A stretch of 64,000 bases of DNA from Anastrepha obliqua (lineage: Eukaryota > Arthropoda > Insecta > Diptera > Tephritidae): contig NC_072893.1 of assembly GCF_027943255.1 (NCBI RefSeq), positions 133,361,784 through 133,425,783 on the forward strand, written 5' to 3'. Shown piece by piece: positions 13,601 through 23,618 of this stretch. The translations under genes were made by a program, and so were the position numbers. Below the pieces are notes generated by a model that saw only the letters and a program-made list of their open reading frames with translations, did not search any database and was not told the DNA's origin. The first letter of the stretch is position 1, and each line of letters opens with the position of its first letter.

Positions 13601-14539
13601 GATTACAACAACAGAGCGAAACTGGAAAAAGATGAAAAATTGCAAGCCACCGAGGCGTGCAGGGAAAAACAAGAATAACAAAATGAAAACAAAAATGATT
13701 GAGAAACGACAGAATGTGATGAAAAAAGAAAAGCAAACAGTGATAAAAAGTAGTGGAAAAAATCACATAATAATTTTCTACTGAGGCTTAGCATATTTTC
13801 CACAAATTCGCTGCTGATAGAACGCGTGAGCTGATATTAAATAATAATAAAAAATGCTCTTTGCACGCATTTTTGACGGCAGGCGATAGTTCAGAAAAAT
13901 CCAAAGAGCGAAAGAAAAGCAAAATATTCATAAAGTGTACAGAACTGAGAAATACGAAATGGGATAATGAAATGGTTAGGTAATCTAAGCAATGCGAAAA
14001 TTTTAATTTAAAATTCATGAGTACTTACAAATGCCGCTGCAAGCGATTGTAAACTTCACTACTCAAACTCAAAAGTCCCCAAAAAAGCGCTGATTTGTTA
14101 TTAACTTCCGCCGCCCACGCGTTCTCACTGTTATCGACACTAGCGCCGACGTTGACTATACTTTTTTGTATCTGCAATATTTTCAACGCGAAATACCAAC
14201 GCGATTGCCAAATCTAATCGGTAAGCAAACATTTGTTCAACAAAAAATTTTACAGAAAATACTAAATGATAATTTCGTGTGAAATGAATTTAAACCAACT
14301 CAAGCAATACTATGCGTAATTTTAGAAGCGTACCGCACGCGTTTAAAGTGCGCGCGCAACTAATCAAGCGGCCGAGACGCGAAAGCTGTCTGCCAAAGAA
14401 TCAGTACGCTGGCACTGTGGCACCAGCGTCGGTTGGTCGTTGGGCGGGTGTGAAGAAATTAGAAGCTGAAGAAGCCTGGCGAAAAGAGCGCGCCGCTAGA
14501 GCAGCAGCAACAGCAGCAGTGGAGGCCGTAAGGCAACCA

Positions 14540-14580
14540 CGCAGCCGCACAGCCGCACAGCCGCACAGCCGCGCAGCCAG
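14540..14580. repeat. GCACAGCC short tandem repeat
   Basis: About four copies of an 8-9 base CAGCCGCA-type unit in tandem. It drives the low-complexity reading frames seen on both strands here. Confidence 0.6.
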
Positions 14581-17500
14581 AGCAAATACGCATCTTTTGC
14601 GCCGCGCTATCCTTACTCACCACCGTTGCTCGACCGGAAATTCACCACAGCGTGTTGCCTGCAGGCTAAAAGATTTATTTGCACCGCGACCAGGCGCTGT
14701 GCGTGCGCAATGCATTTCCGGGAACGCTTTTCCCAACAGCGCAATTGTGGTAAGCAACAATGGCAGCATTGAGAAAAGTGCCAGCCAACTGGGCAAGCAC
14801 AAATAAAATCTCGAAAAAACCAGCAAACGAAGGGAAGTCGAATGAACGAGCAAAGCAGCAACCAGCAAACAGCCGCCAACCGAACAACGAGTGAATGCGG
14901 AGCTTCGCATGCGCACTGCGCATTGACTTTTGAGTTAGATCGGTCAGTGTTGTAGGGTTGCAATGCTGCTGCAATAGTTTTTGTTGTTGCATTCTGTTGT
15001 GGCAGCTGCCAGCAGCGCATCAGTGTATTGACGATGCATTCCACCTCGGGCGAATAGCTAAAAACACAAAAAACTAGCAGAAAGGCAGCAGCCAACAGCC
15101 AACAGCCAACAGCCAACATGCAATGCCACTCTCGTATTTGGCGACGTACGAAGAGCGCGCGTAAAGCCAATAAACACGCAACAGTCACAGCACCAACGAC
15201 TGTGCAACGCACTGCTGCGGCGACAACTTCCGTGGCTTGACGGTATTAGTTGGCCGGTGTTGCCGCAGTTAGCAGTTGTTTGTTTCTGTTTCTGTTGCTC
15301 CTGCTCCTGCTCTTGCTCCTACTCTGACCAACGCATGTTGCACAGCAATAAAAGCATCGCAGAATGTTATGAGTTCGAAGAGAAATTCGAGTGCTTCGGC
15401 GTATCGGTAGTCTCATTGCCTGACCAATAAATTGCAGGAAAACACTAATAAAAGTCAGGGATTAGAGTGAAAATTGTTGCAATAAAAACAAAAGCAACGC
15501 GAATAGAGATTTTGTTCTTGCTATTCACTTGCGGTAAAAGGGGAAGCCGAACATGAAAAAAGAAAGTGGAGTAAATGCGTTTTGATTACTTCGTGAGAAA
15601 ATTTTTGGCACCTCGATTATGTATGACAAAGACAGCCGCGCGGGTTTGGGCCGGCATGTCCTGACAAATCCGAATTTACGCAAAAAACTCAATTTCTCGA
15701 ACAAGATCCATGTTTACCTCAATGGTTATGTCAATAAGTGAAATTGCTGTTATTAGAGTGAACACAATCCAGAGGTGTCCGACCAAAGCATCAATGCCTC
15801 TATAAAGATTGACTGTTTGGTGTATTTTATGGCATGGTGGCAACACCGAACCTTGGTTCTTTCTAAATGGCTGAAGAGGCACCGCTAACCTCAATAGAGC
15901 CAGAACTCGGTGACCAGAACCCGGCAACATCGTTGCCAAAATAACGTGGACATATTGGGCCGATTCGTAATTCCACTCATTCATGCCATTTGAATAACAC
16001 CTGATGGGATGAAAGTAACTTCCAACTAAAGACAAAATCAATTTTATATCCGCACTGTTGTTGTTTTATTGTATTTATATTTATTTTCCCAACCTTCTGA
16101 TCAGGTAACCCTATATTATGGATTAGCGTCCGATGTTGCTCCTGCGAAGTCAAAAGATGTGGCGATCCATTGTTGCAGTCCGCTGTTCAGTCCTCGGGCT
16201 AATCCAACCTCGAGCCCACGTCACGTGCTAGCCAGAGTGCTGTACAATATTTTTCTTTACAAATCGCTATTCAATCTACTTCAGACTAACATTGCATTCA
16301 TGGACTAAATATGCATCACAATCCCACAAAGTCTCAAGATACCTCTTGGCACATGAAGCCTGCCGCTGGTAAAGTTCTAGTTTGGGGTTCGCGGAACGAA
16401 TCAAGAAATCATTTATAAAATCCAGATGTTAAAATACACCACCGTTTAAGACGCACTCCACTCTTGAAGTGAAGAAGCCACAAAATACACAAATATACCA
16501 AACACAACTTAAATAGTTTTTGTGGGCGTTTTAATCGCTTGCGGTGTCAAAATTTCTTCCGATATCTGTCACACAAACGAAAGCCCCTCATAAAATATGG
16601 CACTTCCAGCAAACGGTTCTGCAGCAAAGGAGTGTTTTATAAAAGCTTATCGCTGTGGCACTTAGCTTGCCAACCTCTGATGCTTAGAAGCTACTCTCTT
16701 CGGCTGCTGGTGTAGTGGTGGGAGTTGCGTTGACTTACCCACCCGGCGTCGGCCTGGACTCCTGTGCTGCCGCAATGTTTTCGCAATTGTATGGGCAAAT
16801 GGCATAAATCACGCAACTGCATTTTTGATCACCCCTCTCTTCCTTACCACCTCCCCCACCCACTGCCGCACTGCCAGACTACCGCATTACTTACGCCACG
16901 AAGGCCTACATATTTCACGGTGTTGTTGTTGTGTGTGTTGTCGGCATGCGTTGTTTGGTGATTTCAAGCACTTAAGCGGATTTTAAATGGAATTTATTGG
17001 TGCCTGTTGCTGCTGCGCGATAACTTTTCCATGTGTTTTTGCTTTTTGTTTGCAGTGGCAATAACAAATTATTACCATTGATTGGCGATTGGAGCTGCTG
17101 GCGACAATTTTGTCAAACGACAGCATTATTGTCATAGTTGCTGTTAATTTTTGCTATTTTCGTCCAGCGATTTGTCGCAAGCTGTTTCCCCGCTCCTACT
17201 GCGACAATACGCGCACCTCAATTAACGTGCAACATTCTGCTTTACATGAAATGCATTAGTTCGTCACAAGCGTTGCACAAAGGAGTTGTTGCTGTGTTTC
17301 TGAGCCGATTGACACGCCACGCGGCTTAACAACATGTGCCATTACACCAGCGATATCGCCATCCGGCAGCCGCCATTCGAAAGCCACTGCAGCCCAGTCG
17401 CGCGCTAATCTCACAGCTGATAAGGCGAATACGACATTTAACTTAACTCGGCTACTTTTGTGCAGAGATCATTGCTGGCACAGCACGACGCGCCGATTGT

Positions 17501-17849
17501 GATGCCAAATCAACATGAACCACATTCCGTCAGGCAATGCGAAATCAATCAAGTTCTTGATGAGGCAACAACGACAAGCGTCTTGCAAAACGCGCATAGC
17601 CACTAGCGGCTTATAGGGCCGTTTTTTCGCCACGTAAATGACATACAAACGCAATGCTAAGTTACATATGTAACTACATATTTAAATGCAGATGGAGGAG
17701 CCTTGTGCTGCTCTAATGATGGCGCGATTGTTGGCGCTGTGACAATTTGCTGCACTGCCAAGCCGTTGCCACTTAATCAAATGCGCAAGCAACATGCCAG
17801 TTGTCGGCCTGTACAGCAGCGCGCTTCTGCATCAACGCCGCTGTCAGCC

Positions 17850-17905
17850 ATTCATCCATTCAGCCGTCCAGCCGTCCAGCCATCCAGCCATCTAGCCGTC
17901 CAGTC
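17850..17905. repeat. CCAGCCGT/CCAT degenerate tandem repeat
   Basis: Roughly seven imperfect copies of an 8-9 base unit (cagccatt, cagccgtc, cagccatc). Confidence 0.6.
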
Positions 17906-18460
17906 AAACAGGCAACGTTTCGCCTCCACCTCAATTGACTTCCGTCTACCTCGAGATTAGCTCAGCGCAAATGCTGAATTTATTTTGTCTCTGACTTTTT
18001 GATGTCTTAATGTAGCCTAACGGCAAATTACTGTCATTACAAACATAGCCAATTATCTGCGACAACAGCCCACAAAAGTTGCGGCAATTAGTCTGAGAAA
18101 GTTAATCAAATTGAGAATGAGAGTACGAAGAAAAAGGTACCACCAGTCAACAGCGATGAGAAATGGTTACACGCTGAACTCATATATTTGAAATGGCGCA
18201 GAAGAATACCCAGCACAAGATTAGAGCGCCCCTATTGAGTTGGAGCTGTCCTGAGAAAAATGCGAAAAAAAGTAAAAGCTGATTTTTATTTGATGTGCAG
18301 CTGCCCCCACAAAATTAATCAAAATTTAGAAATCAAAAAATTACAGTTCTGAGTGGGGAGATCACAACTTGGAGACACAATATGGAGGACACAAAACGTT
18401 GAATTAGGATCGTCAAACTGAACACTCCGAGATAAAAAATCGCTGATTATCCCCATAGCG

Positions 18461-18545
18461 GCCGCCGTAGCCGAATGGGTTGGTGCGTGATTACCATTCG
18501 GAATTCACAGAGAGAACGTTGGTTTGAATCTCGGTGAAAGCAAAA
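18461..18545 (+). mobile_element. tRNA-derived SINE head (interrupted copy)
   Basis: The sequence begins GCCGCCGTAGCCGAATGGG and carries an A-box-like TAGCCGAATGGG and a B-box-like GGTTTGAATCTC at tRNA spacing (~55 bp apart). The same 80 bp recurs at 19300-19380 followed by a full SINE body. Here the body is missing: after tgaaagcaaaa the sequence turns into 26 T, the tail of a minus-strand LINE. RNA polymerase III would read it from the internal boxes. It is not a tRNA gene, because no cloverleaf 3' half or acceptor pairing can be seen. Confidence 0.8.
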
Positions 18546-19218
18546 TTTTTTTTTTTTTTTTTTTTTTTTTTATTGACAATTGTATTTATATATTAGTTAA
18601 CTATAAAATACAAAAAAAGCTTATAGCTATGGCTACTGCGGCCTTAAGCTAATATACTGGGTGTGTATATATGTGTATGTAGGGTGTTAGCTAAATTTCA
18701 TTTAAGATATTACAATATTTTAAATAGTTTATAAGTTTAATAATGTTCTCTGTAGAATTGTTTAAAAGTAGATCAGTAGGTTTTGTGTTGTTTAGTGATT
18801 TTCTGTGGTTTGTAAAATGTGTGCAGTCGTCTAGGATGTGTTTGATGTTTGGAGCTGAGGTATTGCAGTATTTGCAGATATTTAGGTCTTTTTTTATTAA
18901 ATATTCGTGTGTTAGTCGTGTGTGCCCAAGTCGTAGTCTAATTATTTTTGTTATTTCCCTTCTAGTTATGTTAGTATTATGTGTAAATGTGTGTTCATTG
19001 ATCGCTTGCTTCTTTGGGTTAACAAATTTGTACCAGCTTGTTGTTTGTTCGAACGTGGAGTGTTGTGTATTTTTGAATATTTTTGTTATATGTTTTTTAA
19101 TATCTGTGTGTAGGAGGTTCAGAGACATAGTTAGGGGGCGGTTTTGTGCTTCTTTTGCTGCTAAATCTGCTAGTTCGTTGCCCTTGATTTTAGCGTGTCC
19201 TGGTATCCACCCATTCAA
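18546..19218 (-). mobile_element. 5'-truncated RNase H-bearing LINE fragment, minus strand
   Basis: Reading the minus strand, a C-terminal RNase H/zinc-motif frame (19218-18691) is followed by a ~120 bp 3' UTR and a 26-base poly(A), seen as T at 18546-18571. The 5' break falls in the middle of the RNase H domain near 19218, a common result of incomplete target-primed reverse transcription. It sits inside or beside the first SINE head. I could not find a convincing target duplication. Confidence 0.82.
18691..19218 (-). CDS. LINE RNase H domain and C-terminal zinc motif, partial
   Basis: The 175-residue frame starts at the RNase H motif WIPGHAKIKGNELADLAAKEA, the last catalytic block of type I RNase H. 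A ~90-residue helical stretch follows, with LRLGHTRLTHEYL, then a Cys-Cys-His-Cys zinc-like motif (CKYC...HILDDC). This C-terminal layout is shared by I-group LINEs with RNase H. It has no stop or frameshift over its length. The Met at 19218 is only the first ATG after the truncation, not a true start. Confidence 0.8.
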   Translation of the reverse strand: MNGWIPGHAKIKGNELADLAAKEAQNRPLTMSLNLLHTDIKKHITKIFKNTQHSTFEQTTSWYKFVNPKKQAINEHTFTHNTNITRREITKIIRLRLGHTRLTHEYLIKKDLNICKYCNTSAPNIKHILDDCTHFTNHRKSLNNTKPTDLLLNNSTENIIKLINYLKYCNILNEI

Positions 19219-19299
19219 TTGATAATAAAACGGCTGGAGACTCTTATTCTCCTAGTCCAAGTTGCCTGTTCATCTTTTATGGGCAACTACGTAACCGCA
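19219..19299. other. Short spacer between LINE fragment and second SINE
   Basis: About 80 bp with no recognisable content. It does not match the SINE body that would be expected if the LINE had cleanly split the first SINE. Confidence 0.4.
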
Positions 19300-19624
19300 G
19301 CCGCCGTAGCCGAATGGGTTGGTGCGTGATTACCATTCGGAATTCACAGATCGAACGTAGGTTCGAAACTCGGTCAAAGATCAAAATTAATAAAAACATT
19401 TTTCTAATAGCGGTCGCCCCTCGGCAGGCAATGGCAAACCTCCGAGTGTATTTCTGCCATGAAAAAGCTCCTCATAAAAATATCTGCCGTTCGGAGTCGA
19501 CTTGAAACTGTAGGTCCCTCCATTTGTGGAACAACATCAAAACGCACACCACAAATAGGAGGAGGAGCTCGGCCAAACACCCAAAACGGGTGTACGCGCC
19601 AATTATAGGTATATATATATATAG
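19300..19624 (+). mobile_element. tRNA-derived SINE, full length, TA-repeat tail
   Basis: The head GCCGCCGTAGCCGAATGGG is followed by an A-box, a B-box GGTTCGAAACTC, then a ~230 bp tRNA-unrelated body. The body ends AAACACCCAAAACGGGTGTACGCGCC and a TATATA tail (19609-19623). The B-box is a good match to the polymerase III consensus. I recognise this body as a very common repeat type in tephritid flies (recollection, not a search). The tail is TA-rich and not poly(A), so the partner LINE that mobilised it probably does not use poly(A). Confidence 0.85.
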
Positions 19625-19910
19625 AGATTATCGCCATTTCGAGTTTTGAAAAAATGGCATGGGATTTGTGATCAACGACCCTAAACACCACCGATTATCC
19701 ATTTTTATGAGGTTAACTCGATCGGAATTAATAGACCGTAAAAGATTGACTTCATTTTGACCGTGAATTCAAGCTTTAGTTTGACTTTAAGTTGAAGTCT
19801 CTCGCACGTCGAGTGTTTACCTTTCTTCTTCCCTGGTGCGGCGTTCAATTCTCTGCAGTGCCTGTCCATTTTTTTATATTGTGGAATAAACCGCAAGCCC
19901 CGAAAAAAAA
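19625..19910. other. Unassigned ~290 bp
   Basis: No frame or repeat structure recognised. It ends in AAAAAAAAGAGGTTGTCTG, where the AACAT-bearing element seems to begin. Confidence 0.4.
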
Positions 19911-20788
19911 GAGGTTGTCTGTAAAGTCGGTTTACTGACGATAGTTTAATGTGATAACGTCATAAGAAAATACTGATTGAATGGTTGCATTTTCCAAAAG
20001 AAAATTTTAATTTTATTTGTTTGATAGATATTTTGTATGGATATAGAGAATGAGTTAACATTAACATAACATAATATACTTTAACTTAACATAACATAAC
20101 ATAACATAACATAACATAACATAACATAACATAACATAACATAACATAACATAACATAACATAACATAACATAACATAACATAACATAACATAACATAAC
20201 ATAACATAACATAACATAACATAACATAACATAACATAACATAACATAACATAACATAACATAACATAACATAACATAACATAACATAACATAACATAAC
20301 ATAACATAACATAACATAACATAACATAACATAACATAACATAACATAACATAACATAACATAACATAACATAACATAACATAACATAACATAACATAAC
20401 ATAACATAACATAACATAACATAACATAACATAACATATCATAACATAACATAACATAACATAACATAACATAACATAACATAACATAACATAACATAAC
20501 ATAACATAACATAACATAACATAACATAACATAACATAACATAACATAACATAACATAACATAACATAACATAACATAACATAACATAACATAACATAAC
20601 ATAACATAACATTACATAACATAACATAACATAACATAACATATAACATAACATAACATAACATAACATATCATAACATAACATAACATGCTGTTCAAGC
20701 AAGGTAACGACGCATGAGCAAGATAACGACGCATTTTTTGGTGCGTGCAGCCGGCTACATAGAATTATAAGACGTTATCACGTCAAAA
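19911..20788. mobile_element. Non-autonomous element holding the AACAT array, with inverted GACGTTATCACGTC ends
   Basis: The left part contains ATGTGATAACGTCATAA (~19950) and the right end contains TTATAAGACGTTATCACGTCA (~20766-20786), its inverse with one or two differences. Between them lie a ~90 bp AT-rich head, a very long AACAT array and two copies of a 20 bp ATGAGCAAGGTAACGACG-like minisatellite. The right end recurs at 21171-21189 and 23597-23616 as the end of two related modules, so it is a mobile or duplicating unit. No coding capacity is present. The superfamily is not identified. Confidence 0.55.
20054..20690. repeat. (AACAT)n pentanucleotide satellite, ~640 bp
   Basis: About 125 nearly perfect tandem AACAT/ATAAC units. 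The few breaks are an AT-rich lead-in at 20070-20090, ATATC at ~20437 and ~20671, ATTAC at ~20611 and one ATAT slip at ~20641. Because 5 and 3 are coprime, it makes MLCYV-repeat frames in all three minus frames; these are not genes. Confidence 0.97.
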
Positions 20789-20789
20789 A

Positions 20790-21191
20790 ATAATAATAAC
20801 ATTAAAACAACAGGTATTATTCACAAACTTGGTTTTATTTTAAATTCTTCAAGTAAATCAAATTAATAATAATCAATAAAAAGGCATATGCAAATACAAA
20901 TACCTGAATTTATATATGTACATATGCGCATATACATACACATATACGCTCTTTTAAGTAGGAGAGAGCAAGATGTCGAACGTTGCCGTTCGTTTGCTTT
21001 GTCGTTCGTTCCGCGCTTTCGCTTGCAGTTCATTCAATGCAATGAGCAAGGTAACGACAAATGAGAAAGGTAACGGCAAATGCGGAAGGTAACGACAAAT
21101 GAGCAAGGTAACACTAATGAGTAAGGTAACGACACATTTTTTCGTGCGTGCAGCCTGTTAAATCAAATTATAAGACGTTATCACGTCAAAA
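20790..21191 (+). repeat. ~390 bp module, direct-repeat copy A
   Basis: It runs from ataataataacattaaaac to GACGTTATCACGTCA. It contains AT-rich sequence, a CATATG/TACATA-rich block, a CGAACGTTGCCGTTCG palindrome (~20978), and six 20 bp units of the ATGAGCAAGGTAACGACA type (21040-21140). A near-identical copy lies at 23206-23618. Confidence 0.85.
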
Positions 21192-21334
21192 AATTCACAA
21201 ACAATTTTTACATGTTGCACTTACGTTTTTTCCTTATGGCATCCAAATCAGAAAGAAATATTGACACATTGGAACTCACACTGTCAATTTGACAGTTCAG
21301 TTCCGCCCCAAGCGTTACAAAAGTAAGCGACATT

Positions 21335-21430
21335 ATGGCTGGTTCAAAAGAACGCTGTACCCGTTGCCAGTGCTCCGAATTACAACCAAACTTTACGAAA
21401 CCCATTTTGAATACTTACTTAACAATGTGC
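21335..21430 (+). other. Exon-like 32-codon segment ending at a GTAAGT donor
   Basis: ATG at 21335 opens 32 codons (MAGSKERCTRCQCSELQPNF...) and the frame ends exactly at a consensus splice donor, TGC|GTAAGT, at 21431. It contains a CxxCxC pattern. The final ~30 bp and the donor recur in every higher-order unit of the adjoining satellite. It could be a first exon captured by, or native to, the repeat. A chance ATG-donor pairing cannot be excluded. Confidence 0.3.
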
Positions 21431-22995
21431 GTAAGTTTGGTTTAATTCGGTGCAAAGACACGGCGGGTCCACGTTTTGGCATATATTTCGAGACCCTAGT
21501 CATCAATAGGTATGAAAATTACACTTATCAACAGCTTTCATTTGATACCCATATTGTACATACACAACCAAAGGTTACCCAGGTCTACGTTTTGACCTAT
21601 ATCTCGAGACCCCAGTCACGGAGCGGCATGAAAAATACTCTGTAATAAAGCATTTACCAACAGCTTTCATTTGATACCCATATTGTACATACACGTCCGA
21701 AGGTTACCCGGGTCCACGTTTTGACCTATATCTCGAGACCCTATCTACCAATAGGTATTCAAACTATACGGAAATCATCTTCAATACCTACTTAATGTGT
21801 GTAAGTTTGGTTTAATTCGGTTCAAAGACACGGCGGGTCCACGTTTCGGCATGTATTTCGAGACCCTAGTCATCAATAGGTATGAAAATTACCCCGTATC
21901 AAAGCACTTATCAACAGCTTTCATTTGATATCCGTATTGTACAAACACATTCTAGGGTCCACGTTTTGGTCTCTATCTCGAGACCCTAGTCACGGAGCGG
22001 ATGGAAATACTCTGAACTAAAGCATTCACCAACAACTTCCATTTGATACCGATATTGTACATACACATCCGAAGGTTACCAGGGTCGACGTTTTGACCTA
22101 TATCTCGAGACCCTATCTACCAATAGGTATTCAAACTATACGGAAATCATCTGCAATACCTACTTAACAATGTGTGTAAGTTTGGTTTAATTCGGTGCAA
22201 AGACACGGCGGTTCCACGTTTTGGCATATATTTCGAGACCCTAGTCATCAATAGGTATGAAAATTACCCCGTATTAAAGCACTTATCAACAGCTTTCATT
22301 TGATATCCATATTGTACAAACACATTCTAGGGTCCTTGTTTTGGTCTCTATCTCGAGACCCTAGTCACGTAGCGGATGGAAATACTCTGAACTAAAGCAT
22401 TCACCAACAGCTTCCATTTGATACCCATATTGTACATATACATCCGAAGGTTACCCGGGTCCACGTTTTGACCTATATCTCGAGACCCTATCTACCAATA
22501 GGTATCCAAACTATACGGAAACCATCTTCAATACCTCCTTAACAATGTGTGTAAGTTTGGTTTAATTCGGTGCAAAGACACGGCGGTTCCACGTTTTGGC
22601 ATATATTTCCAGACCCTAGTCATCAATAGGTATGAAAATTACCCCGTATTAAAGCACTTATCAACAGCTTTCATTTGATACCCATATTGTACATACACAA
22701 CCAAAGGTTACCCGGGTCCACGTTTTGACCTATATCTCGAGACCCCAGTCACGGAGCGGCATGAAAAATACTCTGTACTAAAGCATTCACCAACAGCTTC
22801 AATTTGGTATCCATATTGTACAAACACATTTTAGGATCCACGTTTTGGTCTCTATCTCGAGACCCTAGTCACGGACCGGCATGAAAAATACTCTGGACTA
22901 AAGCATTCACCAACAGCTTCCATTTGATACCCATATTGTACATACACATCCGAAGGTTACCCGGGTCCACGTTTTGACCTATATCTCGAGCCCTA
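21400..22995. repeat. Higher-order satellite, ~375 bp period made of three ~125 bp monomers
   Basis: The marker AGACACGGCG recurs at 21456, 21826, 22201 and 22576, giving periods of 370, 375 and 375. Each period holds three related monomers sharing a core CCACGTTTTG...TCGAGACCC. They differ after it: one continues TAGTCATCAATAGG, one TAGTCACGGAGCGG, one TATCTACCAATAGG. The last period is rearranged, with extra CACGGAGCGG-type monomers. Confidence 0.92.
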
Positions 22996-23205
22996 TTTCC
23001 AAAATAAAATATAATCCATGTTACTCGTGGATGATGTAGCTTTCGAAAGGTGAAAGAATTTTAAAAATCGGTCCAGTAGGATTTGAGCCTATTCATTACA
23101 AACAAACAAAGTTTTCCTCTTTATAATATTAGTATAGACAACATATCTTATAAGGTATTTGGTAAATATTACCATACATTTTTTCCTTCATATATAATAA
23201 AAAAA

Positions 23206-23618
23206 TTAATAATAATAACATTAAAACAACAGGTATTATTAACAAACTTGGTTTTATTTTAAATTCTTCAAGTGAATCAAATTAATAATAATCAATAAGA
23301 AGGCATATGCAAATACAAATACGTGAATTTATACATATGTACATATGCGCATATACATACACATATACGCTCACTTAAGTAGGAGAGAGCAAGATGTCGA
23401 ACGTTGCCGTTCGTTTGCTTTGTTTGCTTTGTCGTTCGTTCCGCGCTTTCGCTTGCAGTTCATTCAATGCAATGAGCAAGGTAACGACAAATGAGCAAGG
23501 TAACGGCAATGAGCAAGGTAACGACATATGAGCAAGGTAACGCTAATGAGCAAGGTAACGACACATTTTTTCGTGCGTGCAGCCTGTTAAATCGAATTAT
23601 AAGACGTTATCACGTCAA
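23206..23618 (+). repeat. ~390 bp module, direct-repeat copy A'
   Basis: Same order and nearly the same sequence as 20790-21191, with roughly a dozen substitutions, one extra TGCTTTGT unit (~23421) and five minisatellite units instead of six. It ends at the same GACGTTATCACGTCA terminus. Confidence 0.88.

Larger units (their letters stand above)
3617..18460. other. ~15 kb non-coding tract, no gene or known element recognised
   Basis: I see no frame longer than ~200 codons and none with a recognisable domain. The longer frames (14312-14806 plus strand; 14613-15212 minus strand) overlap on opposite strands of the same GC-richer, CAGCCG-repetitive stretch and look fortuitous. Content is typical dipteran intron or intergenic DNA: poly-Q-like CAG/CAA runs, short (CA)n tracts, scattered GCGC-rich words and TTTATG motifs. 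Small simple repeats lie at 7633-7654 (CA), 10143-10168 (AAC), 14540-14580 (CAGCCGCA), 15085-15118 (CAACAGC) and 17850-17905 (CCGTCCAG-like). A diverged or spliced gene with short exons could be missed. Confidence 0.55.
21192..23150 (+). mobile_element. Composite repeat: exon-like head, higher-order tandem array, RTE/SINE-like tail
   Basis: Located between the two ~390 bp modules. It has a unique head (21192-21430), a tandem array of ~125 bp monomers in a ~375 bp higher-order period (21400-22995), and a tail (22996-23145). The tail ends AATCGGTCCAGTAGGATTTG ... TTATAATATTAGTATAGA, a 3' end shared by many insect RTE-like LINEs and their SINEs. No open frame spans it. It may be a non-autonomous retroelement whose middle has expanded as a satellite; that is inference. 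Confidence 0.6.

Noticed and set aside
14312..15212. Frames of 164 and 199 codons on opposite strands
   Set aside because: They overlap each other in a repetitive CAGCCG-rich stretch and show no domain, splice structure or family resemblance.
15676..16041. 121-codon minus-strand frame, slightly protein-like
   Set aside because: No motif recognised; the composition fits a chance frame or an unidentifiable old relic.
18461..18545. tRNA gene
   Set aside because: A- and B-box-like sequences are present but there is no cloverleaf; the same head continues into a SINE body at 19300.
20061..20702. Minus-strand frames encoding MLCYV repeats up to ~190 residues
   Set aside because: They are the translation of the (AACAT)n satellite, open in all three frames because the period is not a multiple of three.
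20695..23600. CRISPR-like array (ATGAGCAAGGTAACGACA units; ~125 bp monomers)
   Set aside because: No unique spacers of constant length, repeats are variable, and the window is eukaryotic.
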